Notes: generated by a model from the letters alone, not told the origin. Shown: positions 8,777 to 17,518, counted from the stretch's first letter. The stretch is DNA of 64,000 nt from Neglectibacter timonensis (GCF_900048895.1 NZ_LT160638.1:1-64000); one strand, 5' to 3'. Made by a program: numbers and translations.

Positions 8777-9480
8777 CGGTTTTTTTCATCCGCCTTTTGG
8801 CGGTCTTCCGGTTCACGGGAGGTGAGATAGCGGATGGAGCGTTCGATGGCGTCCCTGGAATTACCCCAGTCCCCGCCCGCATTTCGGTAGTCGAACATGC
8901 GGCAGAAATGGGTTACATCGTGGCAGAGCGTGTCAAGGTATGCCTTTGCCAACCTTGAGGTTTCCGCCTCAAAGGGATTGTAATTTTTTTTGGGGAGTTT
9001 TTGGGCAGCTTCCAGAACCATGGTGTAGTGGGGCATACAAATATATTCCTGCTGGGCATAGAGCTGCCTGAAATCTTCGTCGTTTTGCCAGAGCTTCAGC
9101 ATGCTCTCCAGCAGGTGGCCGATATTTTTTTCCAGGCTGTCGCAGACAAAACAGCTCTTTTCCCTGCTGTGCAGGCCCGCCAGCAGCTTTTTCGCCGGCG
9201 TCCTGCCCTGCGGAAAGGCCTCCTCCCGCACCTTGTCCAACAGGCTTTCCAAAATTAAGGCTACTGAAAGCCTGCTGCCCCGGGCCAAAATTTGGTTGAA
9301 ATGCTCTTCGCAGAAACCAAGCCGGTTTGTCTCTACCCGAACGTCCGGCTCCATCATGGCGGCCCCTGTGATATAGGTGGCCATCCGATCTTCAAGCATA
9401 TCCCGCATCCTGCAGAAGGGACAGCCGTCTTTCGGCAGAAAAACATCGTGAATCGGGATAGAACACAAATCTTCGCGCAT
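8773..9480 (-). CDS. DUF6062 family protein
   Basis: A 235-aa soluble protein of a family I know only as DUF6062 in Firmicutes. It has spaced Cys/His pairs: CPFCRM near the start, LGFCEEH, CFVCDSL and YICMPHYTM. They look like paired metal or iron-sulfur ligands, which is an inference. The start at 9480 is backed by GGAGG about 8 bases upstream; the longer frame to 9564 starts inside an inverted repeat. It heads an operon with the OGG glycosylase and probably the TtcA-like gene. Function unknown. Confidence 0.75.
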   Translation of the reverse strand: MREDLCSIPIHDVFLPKDGCPFCRMRDMLEDRMATYITGAAMMEPDVRVETNRLGFCEEHFNQILARGSRLSVALILESLLDKVREEAFPQGRTPAKKLLAGLHSREKSCFVCDSLEKNIGHLLESMLKLWQNDEDFRQLYAQQEYICMPHYTMVLEAAQKLPKKNYNPFEAETSRLAKAYLDTLCHDVTHFCRMFDYRNAGGDWGNSRDAIERSIRYLTSREPEDRQKADEKNR

Positions 9481-9504
9481 GTCAAGTCCTCCAAATTGTA
9501 TTCG

Positions 9505-9533
9505 AAATGCATATTTCGTATAAATATGCATTT
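9505..9533. promoter_or_regulatory. 12-bp inverted repeat, candidate operator
   Basis: Exact inverted repeat AAATGCATATTT-N5-AAATATGCATTT lies 25 bp before the DUF6062 start. It overlaps the likely -35 area of a weak minus-strand promoter (-10 TACAAT at 9495-9500). It is therefore well placed as a repressor site. The regulator is not known. Confidence 0.5.
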
Positions 9534-9540
9534 TGGAAAA

Positions 9541-10124
9541 AGGGCGGATCCACAGGTGTTTCACGTGTGGAAAACCCTGTGGAAGCCGTGGAAAAGTTAT
9601 GATTTGAGCCTAGTATATCACAAAACCGGCAAAAAGGACAGTGTTTTTCAATTTTATGAAACCTTTTATGCAGGCATGTTCCAGCCGGGAGAAATGAATG
9701 TTAAATTTCTGTGGAGAAAGAAATGTGAAAGATTTATGCTTGACAAGACGACCACAAAATCTGGCTGGACTGTTTGAAAAAGTCACAAGAGATGGGCTTG
9801 TAGGGAGAACATCTGTTTTTTCGTTGATAATGCTTTTGGGGAAAATAGGAAGCTGGCGTTTACATAAGAAAAACGGGATGTTATAATTGTGGAAATCGGA
9901 AAGGCGCGTGGGACAAGGAGTTTTTAACATTTTCAACCGAGTTTTCAACAGCAGAGGGTTCAAAAGGAATCTGTCTTATGTAAACCGGTGGAAAACCCGA
10001 GGTTTGGGGAAAATAAGAATGGAATAAATTTCCATAAAATGAATGAAAATTTATTTTTACCAATTTGGGATGCGAATTCTGCCGCGGCCTGTAAGAGAAG
10101 GTCGGAACAGCTCAGTATTTTTAT
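9541..10124. other. Long intergenic region with motif cluster and inverted repeats
   Basis: No convincing gene is present. The region holds several TGTGGAAA-like words (within 9545-9595 and near 9710, 9888 and 9987), a plus-strand promoter at 9859-9887, and a 12-bp inverted pair GTTTACATAAGA/TCTTATGTAAAC (9858-9869 and 9974-9985). It may encode a small RNA or a long leader. Confidence 0.4.
9859..9887 (+). promoter_or_regulatory. Strong SigA-type promoter without an adjacent gene
   Basis: -35 TTTACA (9859-9864), exactly 17 bp, -10 TATAAT (9882-9887). The nearest gene start is 327 bp downstream and has its own promoter. The -35 lies inside one arm of a 12-bp inverted repeat. Confidence 0.65.
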
Positions 10125-10153
10125 TTGAGATTTAAGCGAGGATGTGCTACAAT
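10125..10153 (+). promoter_or_regulatory. Promoter of the rlmB-like operon
   Basis: -35 TTGAGA (10125-10130), 17-bp spacer ending TGTGC, -10 TACAAT (10148-10153). The start would lie near 10160, giving a leader of about 55 nt. Confidence 0.7.
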
Positions 10154-10214
10154 AAACCATATTATGGCTTGATGCTGCAGCTATTGTAAATAAAAGAAGG
10201 ATGCGTGCCTGGTT

Positions 10215-11018
10215 TTGGAAAAAAAGAAGGATAGCAAAAGTCCCGTGAGGGACGATACTGATTCCCGCAGCAACGATTTGATCGCCGGAAGAAACGCCGT
10301 TTCAGAAGCGCTGCGCGCAGGCAGGTCCATTGACCGCCTCTATGTGCAGCGCGGAGAAAAGAACGGCAGCTTGCTCACCCTGATTGCAAAGGCAAAGGCG
10401 GCGGGAGCCGCTGTCAAGGAGACGGATTCCCGGAAGCTTGACCAGCTCTGCGGCGGCGCGGTGCACCAGGGAGTAGTGGCGGTGGCCGCCGTTAAGGAAT
10501 ATGCTCAGGTGGAAGACATTTTTGCACTGGCGGCAGACAGGGGGGAGCCGCCCTTCCTGATCGTCTGCGACGAGCTGGAGGATCCCCACAATCTGGGTGC
10601 TGTGATCCGCACGGCGGAGTGTGCGGGAGCCCACGGGGTGATCATACCCAAGCGGCGCAGCGTGGGGCTGACCTATGCGGTGGGGAAGGCCTCGGCGGGC
10701 GCGGTGGAGCATCTGCCGGTGGCAAGGGTGCAGAATCTTCCCTCCCTGTTGGACGAGCTCAAAGAAAAGGGCGTGTGGGTCTATGCCGCAGATATGGATG
10801 GAACGCCGTGGTGCGAGACTGATTTTACCGGTCCTGTGGCGCTGGTAATCGGTTCCGAGGGCAGCGGCGTCGGCAGACTGGTCAAGGAAAAGTCAGATTT
10901 TGTGATCTCGCTTCCCATGAAGGGCAGGATCAATTCACTCAATGCCTCTGTGGCCGCAGGAATCCTCTGTTATGAGGTCTCCCGCCAGAGGAGCGGACTA
11001 AAAGCAGTCAATCCGTAA
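10215..11018 (+). CDS. rlmB: TrmH/SPOUT rRNA methyltransferase (RlmB type)
   Basis: A 267-aa protein. The N-terminal substrate-binding domain contains IAGRNAVSEALRAG. The SPOUT knot domain has DPHNLGAVIRTAECAGAHGV (motif 1), LVIGSEGSGVGRLVKEKSD (motif 2) and SLNASVAAGILCYE (motif 3), which form the knotted SAM site. RlmB 2'-O-methylates G2251 of 23S rRNA; paralogues act on other RNA sites, so the exact target is inferred. The start is uncertain: TTG at 10215 lies 14 bases after AGAAGG, whereas an out-of-frame ATG sits at 10201. The next gene follows 15 bp later with a strong ribosome site. Confidence 0.88.
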   Translation: MEKKKDSKSPVRDDTDSRSNDLIAGRNAVSEALRAGRSIDRLYVQRGEKNGSLLTLIAKAKAAGAAVKETDSRKLDQLCGGAVHQGVVAVAAVKEYAQVEDIFALAADRGEPPFLIVCDELEDPHNLGAVIRTAECAGAHGVIIPKRRSVGLTYAVGKASAGAVEHLPVARVQNLPSLLDELKEKGVWVYAADMDGTPWCETDFTGPVALVIGSEGSGVGRLVKEKSDFVISLPMKGRINSLNASVAAGILCYEVSRQRSGLKAVNP

Positions 11019-11033
11019 AGGAGGAAATCCGAT

Positions 11034-14027
11034 ATGGGAGAAGGAAACCATCAGGAATTCTCATTGGAAGATATCTTGGAAGAACAGAGGCGTCAGCGGG
11101 CCAAGCAGTCCGTAGAGGAGCCGCCGGAGGAGCTTCCCCAAGAGGCGCCGCCGGAGGCTGAGCAGGAGCCTGCTCAGCAAAGGCAAGATCAAAACCCGCA
11201 GCATGGGGGAACAGAGCCTGCGGAGGAGGCGGAAGATTTAAACGCCTTTGCCACAGGCCGGGTCTCTGTGCCGGGAGTTTCCCAGGAAATGCAGGAGCCT
11301 GCAGGGGAAGGGGACGGAAAAAAGAAAAAGAAAAAAAAGAAGGGCGGCCTTTTTGGAAGAAAAAAGCGCGCCCCTGATTTCGACGAAGGCGAGGACATGT
11401 ATTACGGCATACAGCTTAAGCCTTTGGACGAATACCGAAAGGGCTTTGATCCTGTCACCGGGGAATTTACTTTGGGGGAGGACAGCTTCAAGGCGCTGTT
11501 TGACGACTCCAAGCAGGCCATTGACGACGAAGTAGAGGCCAATTTCCAAAAACTGCAGAAGGAGCGCCGCCGCCGTGTGGCCGAAGCGGTGCAGACGGCA
11601 GGCGTGGATGAAGAGCAGATCGCCGACGAGCTGGGCATTGTAGCTCCCATGCCGGTCACTGCGTTTGCCGCCGATCCCTATGCAAAGCAGCATGGAATCG
11701 ACGTGGAAGGGGCCGGCTCCTCCAAGGAGGAACTTCCGGAGTTCCAGCGGGCTATGCTGGAAACTTCCGGCGACAAAACCATGGAGATCAAACTGAACGT
11801 CCTCAATGACACGGTGGAAATTCAGCGGGTGAAGGAAATGCCCGCGGTGAGCGAGGAATCGGTCAATAAGATTCTCAGCTCTGCTGTGGAGAAGGAAGAA
11901 GAGCTTCCCACAGAGCAGGCACTGCCGGATGAGCAGGAAACGCCTCAGGCGGAGGAGCTTCCCCCTGTTCCGGACCAACCAGTTCCGGAACGGCAGCCGG
12001 ATGCGGAGCCGGCCGCCGCCAGCCAGGAGACAGTGATTGTGGGGCGTCCTCTGGGGGAAATTCCCCAGGTGGCCAGTATTTACGAGTACCGCTCCAGGGG
12101 AATTCCCACCCATATCATCAACGCAGACGTCATTCAGAGTGCGCTGCTTTCCGAATCGGAAGAACTGCGCAGGACTGCGGAGGAGTTGGAGAGCAAGAGG
12201 GTCCCCCGCAAGCGTGTCAGAAACAAAAAGCTGGAAGAAGAGCATGTGGAAGCGGAGCCTGTGCCGGAAGTCCAGACCGAGGAATCCATCGACGACTATA
12301 CCGGTCCGGAAGATGCCAAATCCATTTCTCACGAGCTGCGGGGCGATATGCGCGAACTGACGCTGCGCATGCTGATTACCGGTGTCTGTACGGTGCTGCT
12401 TACCATTGTCAACCTAATCTTCGGCGGGAAGTTTTCCAGTACCGCGGTAGGGGATTTGGGATCCGCTCCCTACGTGTATCTGATAGTAACCCTGGTGTTT
12501 CTCGGGGTATCTATCGGTATCTGTTACCGCACGATCGGCAACGGCCTCCGGGCGCTGTTTTCCTTCAATGCCAATTCGGACAGTGCGGCGGCGGTGGCAT
12601 CTGTGGCGGTGCTGGTACAGACAGTCTTCTCCCTGTTCTTCAGTTCTGATTTGGCCGAAGGCAAGCTCCATCTCTACGCGGTGGTGCTCTCCGCCATCCT
12701 TTTTGTGAACGCGGCGGGCAAGCAGACGATGCTGCGGCGTATCCACAGCAATTTCAGGTTCGTCACCTCCCGGGAGCAGAAGTACAGCGTACGTACGTTT
12801 GACGATTACAATACCTCCTTGAAAATGACCAAGGATTGCGTGGCGGAAAAGCCGCTTATTGCCTATCAGTGCAAAACCGGGTTTTTAAAGCGTTTCCTGG
12901 AACTCTCCTATAATCCGGATCCTGCTGAGACGGCGTCTCAGTTCCTGGCGCCGATTGGGCTGATCGCTTCCCTGGTGCTGTGCATTGCCTGTTTGCTAGT
13001 CACCAGAAGCGTGCCTACAGCGCTCAGCGCTTTGGCGGCTGCCTGCTGTACCTGCGTGGCGGTGGCGAATATGCTGGCCGTCAACCTGCCTATCAGCCGC
13101 CTGTGCAAGACGGCCCGCAGGGCCGGGGCCATGGTGGTAGGCTATGAAGGCGTGGAGGAGCTGAGCAATGTCAACGCGGTACTGGTGGATGCGGAGGAGC
13201 TCTTCCCCTTGGGCACCGTTGTGTTAAACGGAATCCGCACCTTTGGCGGGCGGACTTCTGCAGAGGAGGCCATCATGGCGGCCTCCGCCCTGATGAAGGA
13301 AGCCGGCGGCCCCTTAAGCGGAGTGTTTGAGCAGGTGATCAGCGAGAATGAGGAAGCTCTTCCCGAAGTGGAAAACATCAGCTATGAGGACGAGCACGGC
13401 ATTACAGGCCGTGTCAACGGCAGGCGAATCTATATCGGCAACCGTGCCCTGCTGGTGAACCACCAGATTGAGGCTCCGGCACGGGAGGAGGAAACTCAGT
13501 ACTCTTCTGGAAATAAGCAGGTGGTATATCTGGCGGTGGACAACGCCCTGGCCGCCATGCTGGTGCTCACCTATACGGCGGACCGCCGCCGTAAAAACGA
13601 GCTGCAGCGGCTGGAAGACAGCGGCGTAAGTGTTGTGATCCGCACCAATGATATGAATGTGACGCCCCAGCTCGTCTCCCGTCTGTTTGGCGTGGACGCC
13701 GCTTCGGTAGGCGTGCTGGGTAGCCAGCTCAGCGAGGTAGGCAGGAAGCTGATGTCCGGTTCCATCCCCCGTGCGGACGCCAAGGTTGCCACAAAAGGCC
13801 GGGTGGAATCTCTGATGAGCGTGGTATCTGCCTGTGTGCATGAACGGAGAAGCATGGGGTTGATCGTAGCCCTGCAAAATGCCGCCGTGATTTTGGGGTT
13901 TGTGCTGGTAGCTTTCCTCAGCTGTTTTGGCGGCATGAAACAGCTGACCTCTTTCGTGCTCTTCGTGTTCGAATTGTTCTGGCTGTTGGTGATTCTGCTG
14001 CTGCCTAAGCTGCGCAGGCCTTACTGA
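11034..14027 (+). CDS. P1B-type ATPase-like membrane protein lacking catalytic motifs
   Basis: A 997-aa protein. Residues 1 to about 440 are cytoplasmic, acidic and Pro/Glu-rich, with an eight-Lys tract near 100. The rest follows the P1B metal-pump plan: four membrane helices (about 446-562), two (637-684), a large cytoplasmic domain, two more (943-991). The metal-site CPC is Cys-Thr-Cys (672-674). The phosphorylation motif DKTGT is Asp719-Ala-Glu-Glu-Leu. TGD is Thr-Asn-Asp (871-873), and no GDGxND hinge is visible. An N-domain-like stretch (GRVNGRRIYIGNRALL) remains. It therefore should not pump by the normal cycle. AAAGGAGG precedes the ATG; it is coupled to the rlmB-like gene. A scaffold or sensor role is a guess. 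Confidence 0.75.
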   Translation: MGEGNHQEFSLEDILEEQRRQRAKQSVEEPPEELPQEAPPEAEQEPAQQRQDQNPQHGGTEPAEEAEDLNAFATGRVSVPGVSQEMQEPAGEGDGKKKKKKKKGGLFGRKKRAPDFDEGEDMYYGIQLKPLDEYRKGFDPVTGEFTLGEDSFKALFDDSKQAIDDEVEANFQKLQKERRRRVAEAVQTAGVDEEQIADELGIVAPMPVTAFAADPYAKQHGIDVEGAGSSKEELPEFQRAMLETSGDKTMEIKLNVLNDTVEIQRVKEMPAVSEESVNKILSSAVEKEEELPTEQALPDEQETPQAEELPPVPDQPVPERQPDAEPAAASQETVIVGRPLGEIPQVASIYEYRSRGIPTHIINADVIQSALLSESEELRRTAEELESKRVPRKRVRNKKLEEEHVEAEPVPEVQTEESIDDYTGPEDAKSISHELRGDMRELTLRMLITGVCTVLLTIVNLIFGGKFSSTAVGDLGSAPYVYLIVTLVFLGVSIGICYRTIGNGLRALFSFNANSDSAAAVASVAVLVQTVFSLFFSSDLAEGKLHLYAVVLSAILFVNAAGKQTMLRRIHSNFRFVTSREQKYSVRTFDDYNTSLKMTKDCVAEKPLIAYQCKTGFLKRFLELSYNPDPAETASQFLAPIGLIASLVLCIACLLVTRSVPTALSALAAACCTCVAVANMLAVNLPISRLCKTARRAGAMVVGYEGVEELSNVNAVLVDAEELFPLGTVVLNGIRTFGGRTSAEEAIMAASALMKEAGGPLSGVFEQVISENEEALPEVENISYEDEHGITGRVNGRRIYIGNRALLVNHQIEAPAREEETQYSSGNKQVVYLAVDNALAAMLVLTYTADRRRKNELQRLEDSGVSVVIRTNDMNVTPQLVSRLFGVDAASVGVLGSQLSEVGRKLMSGSIPRADAKVATKGRVESLMSVVSACVHERRSMGLIVALQNAAVILGFVLVAFLSCFGGMKQLTSFVLFVFELFWLLVILLLPKLRRPY

Positions 14028-14046
14028 CAGAATGCAAATCGGTTAA

Positions 14047-14084
14047 AAATGCCGGTCCCGGCTATTGGGGCCGGCATTTCTATT
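14047..14084 (+). terminator. Rho-independent terminator
   Basis: Stem AAATGCCGG (14047-14055) with CCGGCATTT (14071-14079), extended by three more pairs, then a short T-rich stretch. It ends the rlmB/P-ATPase-like operon. Confidence 0.65.
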
Positions 14085-14287
14085 TCCGGAAAGGAAAGCT
14101 GCCCTGGCAGCGGGCGGCGGAAGGAAACACCGGTTATTCCATCCCTCTCCGCAGGTTTCCGGCAGAATTCCCTTTTCTGCTTGAAATCAAACAGCCGCTT
14201 CACTAGGGAAATCTGTAAATATTTGTACATTATATCTAAAAAAGAACTTTTGGAAACGGAATATTCATATAATTCTCGGAAAAACCA

Positions 14288-14316
14288 TTGCGTTTCTTCA
14301 GATAATGAGATATAAT
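14288..14316 (+). promoter_or_regulatory. Promoter of the EF-G-like gene
   Basis: -35 TTGCGT (14288-14293), 17 bp, -10 TATAAT (14311-14316). Transcription begins near 14323, leaving a leader of about 95 nt and excluding the upstream in-frame ATG at 14322. Confidence 0.75.
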
Positions 14317-14417
14317 GAACCATGCCTCGTGATCTTTGGTTGTCTTATACAGTCAAGTACATGACCGGCAGCGGCCAAGGGCCGCAAAATTGTGGTTGTG
14401 GAAGGAGCGATTCGGTT

Positions 14418-16490
14418 ATGAATCCCTATCAGGCAAAATCTATTATCAATCTCGCTGTGGCGGGCCACGGCGGTTCGGGAAAGACTTCACTCGCCGAGGC
14501 GATGCTCTATCTCGCCGGAGCTTCCGACCGGCGCGGCAAAGTGGATGACGGAAATACCGTGTGCGACTACGACCCTGAAGAGGTTCGCAGGAGAACGTCG
14601 ATCTCGGCGGCGGTAGCGCCTGTCGAGTGGAAAAATAAGAAGATCAACCTGCTGGACGCGCCCGGCCTGTTTGACTTTGAGGGCGGCCTCTGTGAGGCGA
14701 TGCGGGCTGCGGATACGGTACTTATTGTAATCTCCGGCAAAAACGGCATTGCCGTGGGAACGGAGAAGGCCTTTGAGGCCGCATCCAAGCGGGATTTGGC
14801 GAAGATTTTCTTTGTCAACGGCCTGTGCGATGAGAGCGCCCGGTTTTATCGCGTATTTGAGGATTTAAAAGCCCAGTTCGGTCCTTCCGTCTGTCCGGTG
14901 GTGGTTCCCTTTATTCAGGACGGTCAGGCCAATATCTATATCAATTTGCTGGAATACAAGGCGTACGATTATTCCGGCGGCAAGCCGGTGCCCGTTCCCA
15001 TGCCCGATATGGGAGACCGGCTTGAGGGCCTGCGCACCGCTATCTATGAGGCTGTGGCGGAGACGGACGACGCCCTGTTTGAAAAATATTTTGCAGGCGA
15101 AGAATTCACCCCGGAAGAGGTGATTGTGGGTGTCAGCAAGGGTGTGAAATCGGGTGCGATCACCCCTGTGTTCTGCGGCGACGCCATGCTCATGCGCGGT
15201 ATGGAGCAGTTCCTGGACGGCCTTGCCTGGCTTGCTCCCTCTGCGGAGGAAAAGGCCGGGGAAGTGGGTCTGGATGTGGACGGCAATCCGGTGGAGCTTC
15301 AGGTAAACGAAGGGGCTTCCCCCGCGGCGATAGTCTTCAAAACCGTGGCCGATCCCTTTATTGGAAAGCTCTCTTATGTAAAGGTTATTTCAGGAAAAAT
15401 TTCCACGGAATCCCAGCTTGTTAACATGCGTACCGGAAATACCGAACGCATTGGCAAAACCGTAATGATGTGCGGCAAAAAGCAGGAGGATGTGAAATAT
15501 ATCGGCGCTGGGGATATCGGTGCCATTCCGAAGCTCACTTCCACCAATACAGGCGATACTCTTTGTTCCCCGGCGCACAAGGTGGTGCTTGACGGCGTAG
15601 AGTACCCCAATCCCACCCTTTCCATGGCCATTGTGCCCAAGAATAAAGGGGAAGAGGATAAAGTGGCCCAGGGCATGCTCCGTCTCTCCGAGGAGGATCC
15701 CACTCTGAAATTTACCACCAATCACGAAACCCATGAGATGGTGCTCAGCGGACTGGGCGAGCAGCATCTGGATGTGGCGGTTTCTAAGCTCAAGGCAAAG
15801 TTTGGCGTGGATATCACGCTGAAAAAGCCAAAGGTTCCCTATCGGGAGACCATTCGCAAAAAGGTGCAGGTGCAGGGGCGGCATAAGAAGCAGACCGGCG
15901 GCCACGGCCAGTTCGGTGATGTGTGGATTGAGTTTTCTCCCTGTGACAGCGACGGATTGGAATTCGGCGAACGTGTGGTGGGCGGTTCGGTGCCCAAGGG
16001 CTTCTTCCCCGCAGTGGAAAAAGGCCTGCGGGAATGCATCCTGAAAGGTCCGTTGGCGGGCTATCCGGTGGTCGGGCTTTCCGCTGTGCTCTACGACGGT
16101 TCCTATCATCCGGTGGACTCCTCCGAAATGTCCTTCAAGATGGCCGCCACTTTAGCGTATAAAGCGGGCATGCCCCAGGCGAATCCTGTGCTGCTGGAGC
16201 CTATCGGCCTGCTGCAGGCCACGGTGCCGGACGCCAACATGGGCGATATTATGGGCGAGGTCAACAAACGCCGGGGCCGCGTGCTGGGAATGAATCCCGC
16301 AGGAGAGGGAAAACAGACTGTGGAGGCCGAGGTGCCCATGGCAGAGATGCATGACTTCTGCACCTACGTCCGCCAGGTAACCCAGGGCCGGGGCAGCTTC
16401 ACCTTTACTTTTGAGCGCTATGAGGAGGCTCCCTCCAATGTGGCCCAGAAGGTCATCGAGGAGGCTAAGGCTGAGAACGGAGACGACTGA
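14418..16490 (+). CDS. Elongation factor G paralogue (EF-G-like GTPase)
   Basis: A 690-aa translational GTPase with G1 AGHGGSGKTS, a switch-II DAPG (DTPG in most), and the domain II to V pattern of EF-G, including GQFGDVWIEF and the C-terminal GRVLGMNP segment. The guanine-specificity motif G4, normally NKxD, reads VNGLCDES, so the Lys is lost. It resembles the EF-G-like (FusA2) branch more than canonical FusA, which usually lies in the rpsL-rpsG-tuf operon, absent here. The start at 14418 has GAAGGAG about 10 bases upstream. Role in translocation, ribosome recycling or a specialised process is not decided by sequence. Confidence 0.85.
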   Translation: MNPYQAKSIINLAVAGHGGSGKTSLAEAMLYLAGASDRRGKVDDGNTVCDYDPEEVRRRTSISAAVAPVEWKNKKINLLDAPGLFDFEGGLCEAMRAADTVLIVISGKNGIAVGTEKAFEAASKRDLAKIFFVNGLCDESARFYRVFEDLKAQFGPSVCPVVVPFIQDGQANIYINLLEYKAYDYSGGKPVPVPMPDMGDRLEGLRTAIYEAVAETDDALFEKYFAGEEFTPEEVIVGVSKGVKSGAITPVFCGDAMLMRGMEQFLDGLAWLAPSAEEKAGEVGLDVDGNPVELQVNEGASPAAIVFKTVADPFIGKLSYVKVISGKISTESQLVNMRTGNTERIGKTVMMCGKKQEDVKYIGAGDIGAIPKLTSTNTGDTLCSPAHKVVLDGVEYPNPTLSMAIVPKNKGEEDKVAQGMLRLSEEDPTLKFTTNHETHEMVLSGLGEQHLDVAVSKLKAKFGVDITLKKPKVPYRETIRKKVQVQGRHKKQTGGHGQFGDVWIEFSPCDSDGLEFGERVVGGSVPKGFFPAVEKGLRECILKGPLAGYPVVGLSAVLYDGSYHPVDSSEMSFKMAATLAYKAGMPQANPVLLEPIGLLQATVPDANMGDIMGEVNKRRGRVLGMNPAGEGKQTVEAEVPMAEMHDFCTYVRQVTQGRGSFTFTFERYEEAPSNVAQKVIEEAKAENGDD

Positions 16491-16510
16491 GAAATCATAC
16501 AGATAGAAAA

Positions 16511-16541
16511 GAGCCTTCCCGCTTTCTTCGCGGGAAGGCTC
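16511..16541. terminator. Bidirectional terminator between convergent genes
   Basis: Exact 12-bp GC-rich stem (16511-16522 with 16530-16541), with an A-run to the left and a short T-run to the right. It lies between the EF-G-like gene and the converging transglutaminase-like gene. Confidence 0.85.
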
Positions 16542-16561
16542 TTTCGGCTGCTGGAGGTTTT

Positions 16562-17518
16562 TCACCGGTCTCGTACCGTTCCGTTTCTTCTTTCCGCCGC
16601 CGCAAGCAGCGGGAGATTGTCCCGATCACCCACCAACGGGCTGTTGAGAATACGGAACTTTGGAGTGGATTCCCACAGGGAGATGAGTTTCTGCAGGTTT
16701 TCATCCGGTTCCAGCAACAACTCGGCCAGCCGGTCCAGTTCACGGAATTGGGCTTCTGTGAGAGAGTCGAATTTTTCATCGAGATAGCAGGGCTGAAACC
16801 GGTAGGAGATTTCCTGGTTCATCAAAGCGTGAAAATCGTAAAACAGATACCGGATCACCGCTTTTAGGGAGCAGGTTCCCAGTCCGTCGGCGTAGAGATA
16901 TTGGGAACCGTCCGTCTTTCCAGAACGGATGTTCAGCCAGGCCCTTGCCGCCCAATCAAACTGCCCTTCATGCAGATCATATTGGTTCAGGCCCATGGCC
17001 TTTTCGTCGTAAAAGCCGTCTGCATCCAGGGTAATCCACCGCTGCAGTTCCTCGCACCACACCTGGTTGATCCAGTGGTCCAAACTTTTGCCGGGTACGA
17101 AATAAGGGGCGAATCCTGCCCTGCTCCGGCATGGGATTCCCTTTGCCTTGCAGACGGCGGAGAACAGTACCGACAGATAACGGCAGGTGAGCACAAGTTT
17201 CTCCTCTCCCCGCCGGTCCGGTACAAACCCCCGGGGGTCCAGGCGGAAGAGTTCTGCCGTCATGGCGGGCGCGGGGGGGGAGATATCGTCCTCGCAGCGC
17301 ATGCGGGACCACGGGGAGAAGGGGAGATCGCCGTAGCGCAGATCAGCGGTAGCAAAGGGGTTGCCGTCGCGCAGTGTCACCCGGTGAAGAATTTGGCCGC
17401 AGAGCAGGCTGCCCAGTGTTCGGAGGTCGTCGGGCAAGCTGCGGAAGTAGTCCCGATATGGTCCGGCGCAGGTATAGGTTCCCACGGCGCGGAAATGGTT
17501 GCGTACAAAGTCTGTCAT
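16562..17518 (-). CDS. Transglutaminase-like (papain-fold) protein
   Basis: A 318-aa cytoplasmic protein. The triad expected for the fold is visible: Cys in VLTCRYLSVLFSAVCKAKGI, His in SLDHWINQVWCEE and Asp in WITLDADGFYD. Members act as cysteine proteases or amidases, or catalyse cross-linking; the substrate is unknown. It lies 17 bp after an AraC-type regulator gene, which may share its operon. The start at 17518 has only a weak GGGG-type ribosome site. Confidence 0.78.
   Translation of the reverse strand: MTDFVRNHFRAVGTYTCAGPYRDYFRSLPDDLRTLGSLLCGQILHRVTLRDGNPFATADLRYGDLPFSPWSRMRCEDDISPPAPAMTAELFRLDPRGFVPDRRGEEKLVLTCRYLSVLFSAVCKAKGIPCRSRAGFAPYFVPGKSLDHWINQVWCEELQRWITLDADGFYDEKAMGLNQYDLHEGQFDWAARAWLNIRSGKTDGSQYLYADGLGTCSLKAVIRYLFYDFHALMNQEISYRFQPCYLDEKFDSLTEAQFRELDRLAELLLEPDENLQKLISLWESTPKFRILNSPLVGDRDNLPLLAAAERRNGTVRDR

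Noticed and set aside
9541-9995. Chromosomal origin
   Set aside because: Box-like words are clustered, but there is no dnaA/dnaN/recF/gyrB context and no clear AT-rich unwinding segment.
14049-14315. 88-codon frame between the P-ATPase-like and EF-G-like genes
   Set aside because: It contains a terminator stem and overlaps the EF-G-like promoter.
14322-14417. N-terminal extension of the EF-G-like protein to an ATG at 14322
   Set aside because: The -10 box ends at 14316, so the transcript would begin at about this base; family starts align with 14418.
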